From JADJOY01 sp046331705 [NCBI: bacterium] (GTDB lineage: Bacteria; JADJOY01): a DNA stretch of 64,000 bases. The translations under genes were made by a program, and so were the position numbers. Below are positions 27,820 to 36,462 of this stretch, in pieces (position 1 is the first letter of the stretch; the number at the start of each line of letters is the position of its first letter). The stretch lies in contig JAXLQJ010000001.1 in NCBI GenBank assembly GCA_046331705.1, positions 186,001 through 250,000 on the forward strand, written 5' to 3'. The notes beneath the pieces were generated by a model, which saw only the letters and a list, made by a program, of their open reading frames with translations, had not been told where the DNA came from and did no database searches.

Positions 27820-28409
27820 CTGGGCACGCCAGTCGCTGGCTCGCCGCGCTGGCGGCCTCGTCGCTGGCGGTGTCGGCGGGCTGCAACGGCGGCGACGCTC
27901 GCGCCCAGGCGGAATGCGCTGGCTGCCACGACGACGTCGTCGCGCGCTTCGCCGTCGAATCGTCCCACTCGCTGCTCTACGAATGCAGCTTCTGCCACGC
28001 GCCCACGAGGCTACCGCCGGGCCCGGGCCACCACGCGATCCTCGATTGCGCCGACTGTCACAGCGAGGCGACCCATCCGCCCGTGGACGAGCCCGAGGAC
28101 TGGCCCGTCTGGCCAGGCTGTGTCGGCTGCCACGATCCCCACGGCTCACCCAATCTGCGCCTGATTCGCGCGGACGTGGGCCCCTCGAGCGCCGTCGCTT
28201 TCTCGAGCTTCGCCGGCTACGCCGCGGGCAGCTACGCGGAACCGAGCGCCCCGGGCGAGCCCGGACGAGGCGCGGGCACGGGACTTTGCGAGGTCTGCCA
28301 CGACGCGACGCTCACGTATCGTCGCGACGGTCGGGGCCTCGCGCACCACGGCGAACGCTGCACCGACTGTCACTCGCACGCCGCGGGCTTCCGCGCCGCG
28401 CGCGACTGA
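27816..28409 (+). CDS. Six-haem c-type cytochrome, electron-acceptor subunit
   Basis: A 197-residue exported cytochrome with six CxxCH haem-binding motifs (CAGCH, CSFCH, CADCH, CVGCH, CEVCH, CTDCH). A hydrophobic N-terminus ends in VSAGC, a possible lipobox. Known three-subunit GMC dehydrogenases use a larger cytochrome with three mono-haem domains; this protein is shorter and denser in haem, closer to doubled-CXXCH or cytochrome c3/c7-like modules, so the operon uses a different electron exit. The GTG start overlaps the GMC stop by four bases (GTGA), so the three proteins are made together. Electrons presumably go to a periplasmic multihaem network, maybe including the 11-haem protein encoded just downstream on the other strand. 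Confidence 0.9.
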   Translation: MTGHASRWLAALAASSLAVSAGCNGGDARAQAECAGCHDDVVARFAVESSHSLLYECSFCHAPTRLPPGPGHHAILDCADCHSEATHPPVDEPEDWPVWPGCVGCHDPHGSPNLRLIRADVGPSSAVAFSSFAGYAAGSYAEPSAPGEPGRGAGTGLCEVCHDATLTYRRDGRGLAHHGERCTDCHSHAAGFRAARD

Positions 28410-28458
28410 CGGCGCGTCGAACGAGCGGCGGCGCTCGCAGGCGCTCCACGTGACGGGA

Positions 28459-28490
28459 AATGCCGCGCGCCGATGGGCGCGCGGCGCATT
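28459..28490. terminator. GC-rich stem-loop between convergent genes
   Basis: AATGCCGCGCGCC (28459-28471) pairs with GGCGCGCGG(CG)CATT (28476-28490) around a 4-nt loop, one 2-nt bulge. It sits in the 89-bp gap between the convergent six-haem cytochrome and 11-haem cytochrome genes, so it can serve both. No long T-tract follows on either strand. Confidence 0.55.
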
Positions 28491-28498
28491 CCATTCGC

Positions 28499-30808
28499 TC
28501 AGGGCGTGTGCGTCTCGGGCGCGTGAACCGGCTGGCTCACCGTGGTGCGCGGTCCCGCCGGCCGCGGTGCTTCCGCCGCCGGGGTACGGAGCCGAGAGGC
28601 CATCGCGTAGATGATGAGCGCCAAGAGCACCACGCCCACGCCGAAGAACGTGTACCCGAACGAGCGGTGGATGTTCTTCCAGCCCTGCCAGTCGTCCCGC
28701 ACGCGGTAGTCGTCGATCCGCTTCTCCGCCACCAGCCGGTCGTACCAGCGCTTGCGCTCGTGGAGCATCTCGGTCTTCGAGATGCGACCCGAGAAGATCA
28801 CCGTGTCCATCGGGAACTTCTCGAGGCGGAAGTGGGTGTTGAAGAAGTGGAACGTGAAGATGAAGCCGGCCGCGAGCAGCGCCTCGTCCGAGTGGACGAC
28901 CAGCGCCAGGTTGATGATCCAACCTGGTAGGAACTTCGTGAAGAATACCGGGAACCACATGATGAGGCCCGAGAAGCCGATCACCGCGACGCCCCAGAAC
29001 ACACCGAAATAGTCGAATTTCTCCCAGTAGGTCCAGCGGTCGAATTGCGGGCGCGGACCCTTGCCGAAGAACCATTTCTGGTGGGCGACGAAATCGCGCC
29101 AATCCTGCGCCGTGAGCATCATCGAGTCGGGCCCGAAGACCACGTTCCACATGCGGCGGATGCGGAGCTTGCCGGTCTCGGGATCACGCAGGTCCTTGCC
29201 GTGGCGAATCAGCGTGAGGACGATCTCGATCACGTGCACCGTGAACGTGACGAACATGATGAACGCGGCGAAATGGTGCATCGTGCGCGCGACGGCGGCG
29301 CCGCCGAAGAGCGCGAAGATCGTCTGCGCCCAGCCCGCGTCGTAGAACTTGAGCGGCATGCCGGTGATCACCAGCAACAGGAAGCTCGACACCAGCATGA
29401 AGTGCAGCATTCGCTGCACCGGCAGGAATCGCGTGAACCACTCGTCGCCGATCTGGGTTTGGATCTTCGCCTCGCGGAAGGTCTTCGAGTCCGTGAGGAA
29501 GAGGTAAACGGACCGGAACAGCCAGAAGAGCGTGTGCAGACCGAAGAAGCCGAACGTGCCGATCAAGAGCGAGGTCATGAAGACGAACGTCATGTGCAAC
29601 GCCGGGTAATTCTTGGAATCCATGTGGTTCGCGTGCGGGATGTATTGCGTGAACCCGGGCGTCGCGCCTGGATGGCACTTCTGACAAGTCTTCAAGATGT
29701 TCGCGGGCGAGAGGTGTGACGCCGGATCGGATTGCTTGCGGACGTCGTGATAGCCGTGACAGTCGAAGCACGCCGCGACCGCGGAGGCACGATTCGGCTG
29801 GCCGAGCGCCATCGCCTTGCCGTGGTACGTCTCGCGATAGTGAGCGAGGCGGTCTTCGTGGCAACCGCCGCAGCGTTCGTCGCTCACGACCTTCTTGAAG
29901 TTCCCGGTGCCCTCCGGTGAGGTGATCTCGTGAGCGCTGTGGCAGTCGCTGCACACGGGTCCGCGCGGATCGCCCTTGGCCAGCAGCTCGCCGTGAATGC
30001 TGCCCTCGTAGGTCTTCTCCACCGTGACGTGGCACTTGCCGCAGGTCTTCGCGATGTTGGCGTGATTGATGGGCGAGCTTCGGTCGACGGCACGGCGAAT
30101 GTTGTGGACGCCGTGGCAATCGTTGCAGGACGGCGCCACGATCAAGCCCATCTTGAGCAGCGCGTGGCCGTGGATGCTTTCCGAGTACTGATCCGGCGCC
30201 TCCGGGTATCGCATCCGGTATTCCTTGGTGAGCCCCGGATTCGAGTGGCAGGTGGAGCAGGTGCTCGGCAGATTCATCTTGTAGACACGTGAAGCCGGAT
30301 CGTCGGCGGCGAGGATGTCGTGCTTGCCGTGGCAATCGGCGCAACCGGCCGCGGCCGAGGCGCCCATCGACTTGCTCATGCCGTGGATGCTGTTCGCGTA
30401 CTCCTTCGCCTCGTCTTCGTGGCAGCTCGCGCAATCGACCTTGGGCAGCGTGTCCTCGTGCGGAACCTCGGTGAGCGTGGTGTGGCAGTCGACGCACGAG
30501 AGCGAGCCGTGCACCGACGCCTCGAACTTCTTGGGGTCGGTGTAGACCGAGATTTCCTTGCCATCGGCGAGCGTCTCCGTGAGCTTCTCGTCGTCGTGGC
30601 AGTTGAAGCAGTCCTCGTTCGCGAGGGGTGGCTCCTCGGGCTCGGCTGCGTCGTCGGTGGTGGCAGCGGCGGGCTCGGCCTTCGCGATGGCCGTTGCAGG
30701 GGCCTTGGCAGGTGCTGCTGGCTTGGAGGCGGTGGCGGCCGTGGCACCGCTGCCGAGAACGACGGCCAGCAGGGCGGCCGCCCATCGATGCGGTTTGAGC
30801 GTGCGCAT
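28499..30808 (-). CDS. Fused 11-haem c-type / membrane cytochrome b protein (CbcL-like)
   Basis: A 769-residue fusion. After a signal peptide and an Ala/Pro-rich linker, residues ~60-425 hold 11 CxxCH motifs (from CFNCH to CQKCH) with many extra His as distal ligands. Residues ~435-750 form a membrane domain with about five hydrophobic helices and helix-borne His (MLHF, MHHFAAF, FTVHVIEIV, FTFHFFNTHF), as in the di-haem cytochrome b of formate dehydrogenase/HydC. The layout resembles Geobacter CbcL, a fused multihaem c/b quinol oxidoreductase for extracellular electron transfer, but here with 11 c-haems. It should link the quinone pool to periplasmic acceptors. The ATG at 30808 has GGGGAAG upstream. 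Convergent with the six-haem cytochrome operon. Confidence 0.93.
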   Translation of the reverse strand: MRTLKPHRWAAALLAVVLGSGATAATASKPAAPAKAPATAIAKAEPAAATTDDAAEPEEPPLANEDCFNCHDDEKLTETLADGKEISVYTDPKKFEASVHGSLSCVDCHTTLTEVPHEDTLPKVDCASCHEDEAKEYANSIHGMSKSMGASAAAGCADCHGKHDILAADDPASRVYKMNLPSTCSTCHSNPGLTKEYRMRYPEAPDQYSESIHGHALLKMGLIVAPSCNDCHGVHNIRRAVDRSSPINHANIAKTCGKCHVTVEKTYEGSIHGELLAKGDPRGPVCSDCHSAHEITSPEGTGNFKKVVSDERCGGCHEDRLAHYRETYHGKAMALGQPNRASAVAACFDCHGYHDVRKQSDPASHLSPANILKTCQKCHPGATPGFTQYIPHANHMDSKNYPALHMTFVFMTSLLIGTFGFFGLHTLFWLFRSVYLFLTDSKTFREAKIQTQIGDEWFTRFLPVQRMLHFMLVSSFLLLVITGMPLKFYDAGWAQTIFALFGGAAVARTMHHFAAFIMFVTFTVHVIEIVLTLIRHGKDLRDPETGKLRIRRMWNVVFGPDSMMLTAQDWRDFVAHQKWFFGKGPRPQFDRWTYWEKFDYFGVFWGVAVIGFSGLIMWFPVFFTKFLPGWIINLALVVHSDEALLAAGFIFTFHFFNTHFRLEKFPMDTVIFSGRISKTEMLHERKRWYDRLVAEKRIDDYRVRDDWQGWKNIHRSFGYTFFGVGVVLLALIIYAMASRLRTPAAEAPRPAGPRTTVSQPVHAPETHTP

Positions 30809-31383
30809 GGTTGCGTCTTCCCCGGAGAACGAGGCGGAGCTGGGGGTGGCGTCATCGCCTTCGCAATCGCGATGCCGTGAGTCATCGACGCGCACGCACC
30901 GGGCAAGAGCTGCCGCCCGGACACGACGACCCACCAGGGATGGTGGGTGGTCGGCCCGCACGAGCTCAAATGTGGAGCTTGGGGTGGCAGCGGGCCGCGT
31001 GGGCGGGCCCGCGCTGGTAACGGCGAAAAGTCAGCCCGAGGAGAGCGGCACCGATTCGTAACGGGCCGAGAAGGCTGCGGGAGCGGCTGCCTCCCATGTC
31101 GAAACGATTCGCGGTTGCCTTGCCCTCGCTGCGACGCGCTCGATTCGCAATCGGCACGCTGCGGCTCGAGGCGCCGTAGTTCGTGGTGCCGCCTCGATGC
31201 GCGGCATGCGGGTTGAGCGAGGTCAGATCGAAAGTCCCGAGGTACGGTCCGAGGCGGCCTCGATCGTGGCGAGGGCTTCCACCACTCGATCGCCGAGCGC
31301 GGCGGCGGCGAGGCCCAGTGGCGGTCGAAGTCGCCGTCTCGCGTGAACGCGGCGTACCACGGCACGCGCGGCGCAGCCGGCGC
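30809..31383. other. Intergenic region upstream of the 11-haem cytochrome, no gene recognised
   Basis: A gap of about 575 bp between the divergently oriented cytochrome gene and the truncated surface-protein gene. It holds a CCCACCA-GGGA-TGGTGGG hairpin (30930-30947) and, on the minus strand, a weak sigma-54-like element (30862-30878, CGGC..TTGC). No coding-like frame with a start and Shine-Dalgarno is seen. Confidence 0.4.
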
Positions 31384-32562
31384 ATGGCGCGCCACGCGCC
31401 CTCGAAGAAGCAGCGATCACCACGCAGCGTGGCGTCGGAACGTGGCGTCGCCGTCGCGTGCAACTCGGTTCGCGACGAGCTCTTGGCGGTGTGGACGGAC
31501 TCGAGCTCACCACCAGCCCGAAACATGGGCCGGCGCGCGCGGCACGACGGGCGCGCACCAGGCTCCGCGTTCGCGGGGGCACCAGCGAACGGGAACGGCT
31601 GCGGCTCGAGCGCGGTCGCGTACGACCGCGTCCACGATTGGTCGTACGTCGTGCATTCGTGCGACGACTACGATGACGGCACCGACTGGGACCTGCGCGG
31701 CATCTTCATGCGCTGGGACGGGGTCCGGCTCACATCGGAATCGATCATCGCGGACACCGCCGCCAACGAGCCGGTGGCTCAGGTGGCGTTCCCGGCCGCG
31801 AGCGAGAAGTGGCTCGCGACTCGGCCGGCGGGCACCAGCCCACCGAAGATCCGAGTGCGACTCGTCGGGAGCCCCACCGCGGACGCCATCACCATCGCCG
31901 ACTCCGGCGCGTCCTCCGACGTCCCGTGGCAGCCGTGGGGCGACGACTTTCGGGTCGCTCATCACCGCAACCGCGACAGCTTCGGGAAGCTGGTTAGTGC
32001 CAACGGGGTGATCGGCTGCGAGACCACGATCGCGGTGTGGTCGACTTGCGAGCAGCTCTCACGCGTCGCGAGCTGCAAGAGCCACCAGTTCCTGGTGGTT
32101 TGGCAAAACGGCGCCGACGACTCGGCGTTCGACACGGACGCCTACGACCGTTTCCTGCTCGGGAACGGCGGGTTCTGGCTCGACCCGCTGCAATGCGCCT
32201 GGAGCGTGTACCGCGACGAAGCGCCGGATGTGACCTGCTTGCACGGCGGCATCGACTACTGGGTGGCCCTCGATCAGGAGCGGGATCCGTGGCCGGCGTC
32301 ACCGCCGGGCGAGCTCGACGCGGCGCGGGTTCGATCCACCGGTGTCGTGAGCCCGAGCTTCGTGGCGAAGCCGCCAAGCGGAGCTGCGTTCGACCGCTCC
32401 GCGGCAGTGGCCGGCGCTCGCATCAGCCGGCCGGTCGCGGCCGACGGTTGGATGGACCCGGTCGCCGACAACGTCGACATCTACGGACGCGTCGCGTGGC
32501 AACTCTTCGGCGACAGCTTCGAGTGGGGCAGCACCAGCGCCTGGGGCTCGCACGTTCCGTAA
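31384..32562 (+). pseudogene. N-terminally truncated surface beta-propeller-like protein
   Basis: About 392 codons from the first usable ATG. The body has repeated phrases such as VACNSVRDELLAVWTD and AVAYDRVHDWSYVVHSCDDYD, which in related secreted proteins mark beta-propeller-like blades of about 60-80 residues. The C-terminus LFGDSFEWGSTSAWGSHVP is the FE..W tail shared with three other proteins here. What is missing is a signal peptide: upstream in-frame sequence (from 31183) is Arg-rich and non-hydrophobic, and no other frame provides one, so the 5' end seems lost or decayed. Short stretches before residue 60 also look poorly conserved. I call it a probable gene remnant; a leaderless functional gene is the alternative. 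Confidence 0.55.
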
Positions 32563-32595
32563 CGCTGCGTTTTACGGGTCCGCAGTTCAGCCTGC

Positions 32596-32621
32596 GGGGC
32601 GAGCACAGCTTCGCTCGCCCC
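32596..32621. terminator. Strong stem-loop between convergent genes
   Basis: GGGGCGAGC (32596-32604) and GCTCGCCCC (32613-32621) form a perfect 9-bp stem with an 8-nt loop in the 75-bp gap between the truncated surface-protein gene and the convergent membrane-protein gene. A CCGCAG/CTGCGG hairpin lies just before it. No T-tract, so factor-dependent or bidirectional stopping is likely. Confidence 0.55.
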
Positions 32622-32637
32622 CGCGCTCAGTCGCGCT

Positions 32638-33186
32638 TCACCCCCCGTGCAGGTTCGGGAAGAAGGCGGGCCACACGAGCGGGTCGAGGACGGCGCACTG
32701 GAACGCGAAGGCGATGGCGCCCACCCGCGCCGCGCGGTGGGCTTTGCGTGGCTCGGGGGGATCGACCTTCGCGAGCGCCCAGATCATGCCCAGCGCGCCG
32801 AGTGCCACGGCGAAGAGATCGAGTCGTACGGCGAGCCAGCCCAACCAGCTCGGCGACGCGAGGTAACTGAAGGTGAGCGGCATCCAGAGTGTCGAGGGCA
32901 CGAGGATCAGGAGGTAAATCCAGTTCACGAGCCCAAGCGTGTGACGAGCGCCGATCCGCGTCCGCTCGGGATCGCTCTTGAAGAACCAGAAATACGTGAA
33001 CGTCAGGTAGCCCACCGCCGCTACGGGCATCCAGCTCGAGTAATACGGTCGCACCCACTCGGGGATGTTGCCCCACAGCAGGTCGCCCTGGCCGGGATGG
33101 CGGGCGATCTCGAGCGCATAGCTGCCGAGCACGGCGACCCCGCCGATCACGTTGATCACACCCATCGCGAGCTTGCTGCGTTGCAT
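32638..33186 (-). CDS. Small polytopic membrane protein
   Basis: A 182-residue protein with about five hydrophobic segments (starting MGVINVIGGVAVLGSYALEI; then VAAVGYLTFTYFWFF, LVNWIYLLILVPSTLWMPL, LDLFAVALGALGMIWAL, AIAFAFQCAVLDPLVWPAFF). Charged loops are short. No conserved catalytic motif stands out and I do not recognise the family; the layout resembles small integral proteins sometimes annotated as tryptophan-rich sensory (TspO-like) or DoxX-like, but the key residues of those families are not convincing. I chose the ATG at 33186 since GGAGAGAGG lies upstream; longer in-frame starts add an Arg-rich stretch with no function. Divergent from the phosphoesterase gene, with a 137-bp gap. 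Confidence 0.8.
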   Translation of the reverse strand: MQRSKLAMGVINVIGGVAVLGSYALEIARHPGQGDLLWGNIPEWVRPYYSSWMPVAAVGYLTFTYFWFFKSDPERTRIGARHTLGLVNWIYLLILVPSTLWMPLTFSYLASPSWLGWLAVRLDLFAVALGALGMIWALAKVDPPEPRKAHRAARVGAIAFAFQCAVLDPLVWPAFFPNLHGG

Positions 33187-33323
33187 GCCTTCGATCCTCT
33201 CTCCGTGCCAGGCGCGCGCGCCCGGCACGAAGCGTATCCGAGTCGCCAACCCCGCGCTTGCGTGTCGTTTTCGTTTCGAGGATGTGACGGGCGCGCGTAG
33301 AATCGCCGCGGCACGAGGGCGGC

Positions 33324-35774
33324 ATGGACACACGACGTGCGACGCGACTTCAAACGCATCGATGCCGCATGCCTCTGTGCATCGCGGCCGCGGCGCTCGT
33401 GACCGCCTGTCATTCGGGCAGAGACGGAAGGACGGCCGTCGAGACGGCCGAACCGGTGCTTCTACCCACGCTGCAGGTGCTCTCGCCCGTGGGCGAGCAG
33501 ATCGACGTGGGGGTCGCGCCGCTCGGCGTGGCGCTTTCCCCCGATGGATCGCAAGCGCTGGTGACGGCGAGCGGCACCGCGCTGCAGCGGCTCACCCTCG
33601 TGGACGTCGCCGCGCGCACGAAATCCGCCGAGCTGGTGCCGGTCGATCTCTCGACCATCGTCAAGGGCGTGCTCCCCAACGGGCTCTTCCTTGGGCTCGC
33701 CGTGAGCCGCGACGGCAAGCGCGTCTTCGCCGCGGGCGGCGGGATCGACGTGATCTTCGAGCTGGCGCTCGGTGCGGGTAGCGTCGTCACCCAAGCGCCT
33801 TCCATCTCCGCGAGCGGCTTTCCCGCAGGGCTCGCGCTCGCGCCCGACGAGACCAAGCTCTACGTCGCGCTCAACCTCGCCGGGAAGCTCGCGCGCGTGG
33901 ACATCGCGCGGAGGAAGATCGAAGCGAGCGTCAGCGTGGGCGAGCAGCCGTGGGACGTCGTCGCGCACCCGAGCGGGCGTTGGGTCTACGTGTCGAGCCG
34001 CGGCGCGGGAACCGTGAGCCAGATCGACGCGGCGACGTTCACGGTCGCGCGCAGCACGACCACGGGTGCCCATCCCACGGCACTCGCGCTCACACCCGAC
34101 GGTCGGCGGCTGTGCGTCGCGAACACCAACTCGGACAGCGTCTCCATCCTCGACGCCGAAACCCTCGACCCGCTCGCGAACGTGGAATTCTTGCCGTTCG
34201 ACGGCGCCAAGCTCGGCAGCGCGCCCAACGGCATGGGCATGGCGCCCGACGGGAAGCGGCTCTACGTGGCGCTCGGCTGGGACAACGCGCTCGCCGTCAT
34301 CGATCCCAGCCGCGGCCGGCTGCTCGGCCACATCCCCACCGGCTGGTACCCGTCGGCGGTCACGGTGTCACCCGACTCGCGCACCATCTTCGTGACGAAC
34401 CTGAAAGGCGCCCGCTCCTTCCCGCGCACCCGCGACAGCCAGTTTCCCGACTACCTCATCAATCAGGTCGGCGGCGGCTACTTGGTGCCGGGCACCCTCT
34501 CGATTCTCGAAGCCCCCGACGCACGCTCACTCGCGTCGCTCAGCAAGATCGTCGCTGCGAACAACGGCTGGGACGCGGGGCTGCGGCCGGGTGACGCCCA
34601 GGCCATCGCCGGCGCAACAGAGGATTGCTCGGTGGTGCCCTGCGAGCCCGGCGGACCGACACCCATCGAGCACGTGGTCTTCGTGCTGCGCGAGAACAAG
34701 ACCTACGACCAAGAGCTCGGCGACCTCGAAGCAGGCGACGGCGACCCGAGCCTGCTCCTCTACGGGCGCGAGATCACGCCCAACACCCATGCGCTCGCCG
34801 AGCAATTCGTGCTCATGGATCAGCTCTACGCCGACAGCGAGAACAGCCGTCCCGGCCACCAATGGGTGAACGCGGCGATCGATCCCGACTACGTCGAGAA
34901 GACCTGGCCGAGCGCCACCAGCGGGCTCCGGCTGCGTCCCGACGATGCCGCCGATCCGCCCGTGCGGCCGATCGTCTACCCGGAGAGCGGCTACCTGTTC
35001 GACAACTGCCTCGTCCACGGCGTTCCGTACCGAAGCTACGGCGGCTTCGTCCGCGAGAACGCCGACGGCAGCCCCGTGGAAGCGTGGGCCAAGAACACCG
35101 ATCTCGCCTACGTCGCGTGGGACCTCGCGACTCCAGAGCAAGTGCGATTCAACGAGTGGAAGCGCGAGTTCGATGCCGGCATCTTCCCGCGCTTCGAGTA
35201 CGTCTATTTCCCCAACGACCACACCGCCGGCGCCAGCCCCGGGTACCCGTCACCAGAATTCATGGTGGCCGAGAACGATTACGTCACCGGCAAGCTCGTC
35301 GAGACCATCAGCCACAGCCCGCACTGGGAGAAGACGATCATCTTCGTCATCGAGGACGATCCCCAGTCCGGCGCCGATCACGTCGACAGCCACCGCACCG
35401 TGGGCCTCGTGATCGGCCCGCACGTGAAACGCCGCTTCGTGAGCCACGAGCGCTTCGACATGGCGCGCATGATCCGCACCATGGAGATGCTGCTCGGCCT
35501 GCCACCCATGAGCCGCTTCGATGCCATGGCCGCGCCCATGCGCAGCCTCTTCACCGCTACCGCCGACGGTCGCCCCTACGACGCATTCCCCATCGCCGTG
35601 CCGCACACCCTCAACACCTCCGACACACCGGGAGCCGCCGAGTCGCTGAAGATGGACTTCTCGCACCCCGACCGAATCCCCGACATGGCCCTCAACCGCG
35701 TGCTGTGGGGCCTGCTCAAGCGCGCCCCCTGGCCCCCCAAGAGCGCCCGCTTCTCGTCCGACCCCGACGATTGA
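33324..35774 (+). CDS. Phosphoesterase-family lipoprotein with YVTN-type beta-propeller
   Basis: An 816-residue exported protein. The N-terminal hydrophobic run ends in LVTAC, a likely lipobox. Residues ~60-400 form a seven-bladed YVTN/YncE-like propeller with repeated P.GVALSPDG...YVA...... VSV/AVID phrases. Residues ~440-760 form a phosphoesterase domain (PF04185-like, the phospholipase C/acid phosphatase family): IEHVVFVLRENKTYDQELGD has the metal-binding Glu/Asn and nucleophile region, SRPGHQWVNAAIDPDY follows, and VIEDDPQSGADHVDSHRT carries the second metal-site Asp/His. It should hydrolyse phosphoesters at the cell surface. This propeller-phosphoesterase fusion is found in many soil bacteria. 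GAGG precedes the ATG. The gene is monocistronic, followed by decayed transposase sequence. Confidence 0.9.
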   Translation: MDTRRATRLQTHRCRMPLCIAAAALVTACHSGRDGRTAVETAEPVLLPTLQVLSPVGEQIDVGVAPLGVALSPDGSQALVTASGTALQRLTLVDVAARTKSAELVPVDLSTIVKGVLPNGLFLGLAVSRDGKRVFAAGGGIDVIFELALGAGSVVTQAPSISASGFPAGLALAPDETKLYVALNLAGKLARVDIARRKIEASVSVGEQPWDVVAHPSGRWVYVSSRGAGTVSQIDAATFTVARSTTTGAHPTALALTPDGRRLCVANTNSDSVSILDAETLDPLANVEFLPFDGAKLGSAPNGMGMAPDGKRLYVALGWDNALAVIDPSRGRLLGHIPTGWYPSAVTVSPDSRTIFVTNLKGARSFPRTRDSQFPDYLINQVGGGYLVPGTLSILEAPDARSLASLSKIVAANNGWDAGLRPGDAQAIAGATEDCSVVPCEPGGPTPIEHVVFVLRENKTYDQELGDLEAGDGDPSLLLYGREITPNTHALAEQFVLMDQLYADSENSRPGHQWVNAAIDPDYVEKTWPSATSGLRLRPDDAADPPVRPIVYPESGYLFDNCLVHGVPYRSYGGFVRENADGSPVEAWAKNTDLAYVAWDLATPEQVRFNEWKREFDAGIFPRFEYVYFPNDHTAGASPGYPSPEFMVAENDYVTGKLVETISHSPHWEKTIIFVIEDDPQSGADHVDSHRTVGLVIGPHVKRRFVSHERFDMARMIRTMEMLLGLPPMSRFDAMAAPMRSLFTATADGRPYDAFPIAVPHTLNTSDTPGAAESLKMDFSHPDRIPDMALNRVLWGLLKRAPWPPKSARFSSDPDD

Positions 35775-35814
35775 TCTTGATCTGCGCCGAGAGGGTTTTC
35801 GGCGCGACGAACCG

Positions 35815-36277
35815 ACGCACGCACCGTGCGGCGCTGGTCCTTTGCCTCAGGCAGCAGCCGGCGAGCCGTGGCTCGGAGCCCTTTCCGGGCGCCGGCGATG
35901 TAGAACCGGACACCGCAGAGGCCGCGTTCGATGAGTTGGCCGAGCAGGTCGGCCCGCCTCGCCTCGAATTCCTCGGCGCCGATCGTGACGGCGAAAAGCT
36001 GTCGATGGCCGTCCTCTCCGACGCCGTAGGCAACCAAGCCGGAGACGTTCTCGACCTGCCGCACCCACCGGGCGTCGACGAACGTCGCGTCCAGGTAGAC
36101 GTGCTCGCACTCGTGCGTGAGCGGCGCCCCGCGCAGGCTCTCGACGTCGGCCGCAAGCCGCTTGGAGCAGGCTTGAAAAAGGACCAAGGCGGCGAACGAG
36201 GTGAGCGCCTGGCCCTCGAAGCGCAGTTCGGGCTGGGCATGGGTTTTCGCGTGCAACTGGAATCTGGTAGGCTTCAT
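35815..36277 (-). pseudogene. Chimeric transposase fossil: IS1380-like start joined to IS256-like fragment
   Basis: The minus-strand frame begins with residues resembling the start of IS1380-family transposases (LRFEGQALTSFAALVLFQA, cf. the family's F....LTS.gGL.L....). At about residue 44 it switches to an internal part of an IS256 (mutator-type) transposase: HVYLDATFVDARW (the first catalytic Asp region), VAYGVGEDGHRQLFAVTIG, then LIERGLCGVRFYIAGARKGLRATARRLLPEA, where intact IS256 proteins read gl.GV..vi.D.h.GL..ai...lP. The expected catalytic Asp in the last block is replaced (IAGAR), and the frame then runs into unrelated sequence. No terminal inverted repeats are visible. Two unrelated insertion sequences thus decayed into one another. 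Confidence 0.75.
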
Positions 36278-36462
36278 GGGTCAGCGGTTCTCGTTTGGCT
36301 TTTACTTCGACACGAAAAATCTTATAACACCGAACAACCCCTGACACTTTGTTTTCCGCCGGCTTCCATCTATTTCGTCGCGAATGCGCACGGCTTTCAT
36401 GGTTGCGCAGCAGGATTCGCCCACCTCACTCCTTCAACTCGACGAGGTTCAGATACCTTCTC

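Noticed and set aside
30862-30878. Sigma-54-like element (minus strand) before the 11-haem cytochrome gene
   Set aside because: GG and GC spacing fits, but the T before GG and the bases after it do not; no dyad is seen at the usual distance, so chance is likely in this GC content.
30930-30947. CCCACCA-GGGA-TGGTGGG hairpin as a terminator
   Set aside because: It lies upstream of the cytochrome gene, not after a stop codon, and has no T-tract. Noted only as a hairpin.
36301-36328. Sigma-70 promoter TTTACT-N16-TATAAC before the mosaic surface gene
   Set aside because: Plausible, but in an AT-rich patch such matches are expected by chance, and the leader would be ~130 nt without other support.
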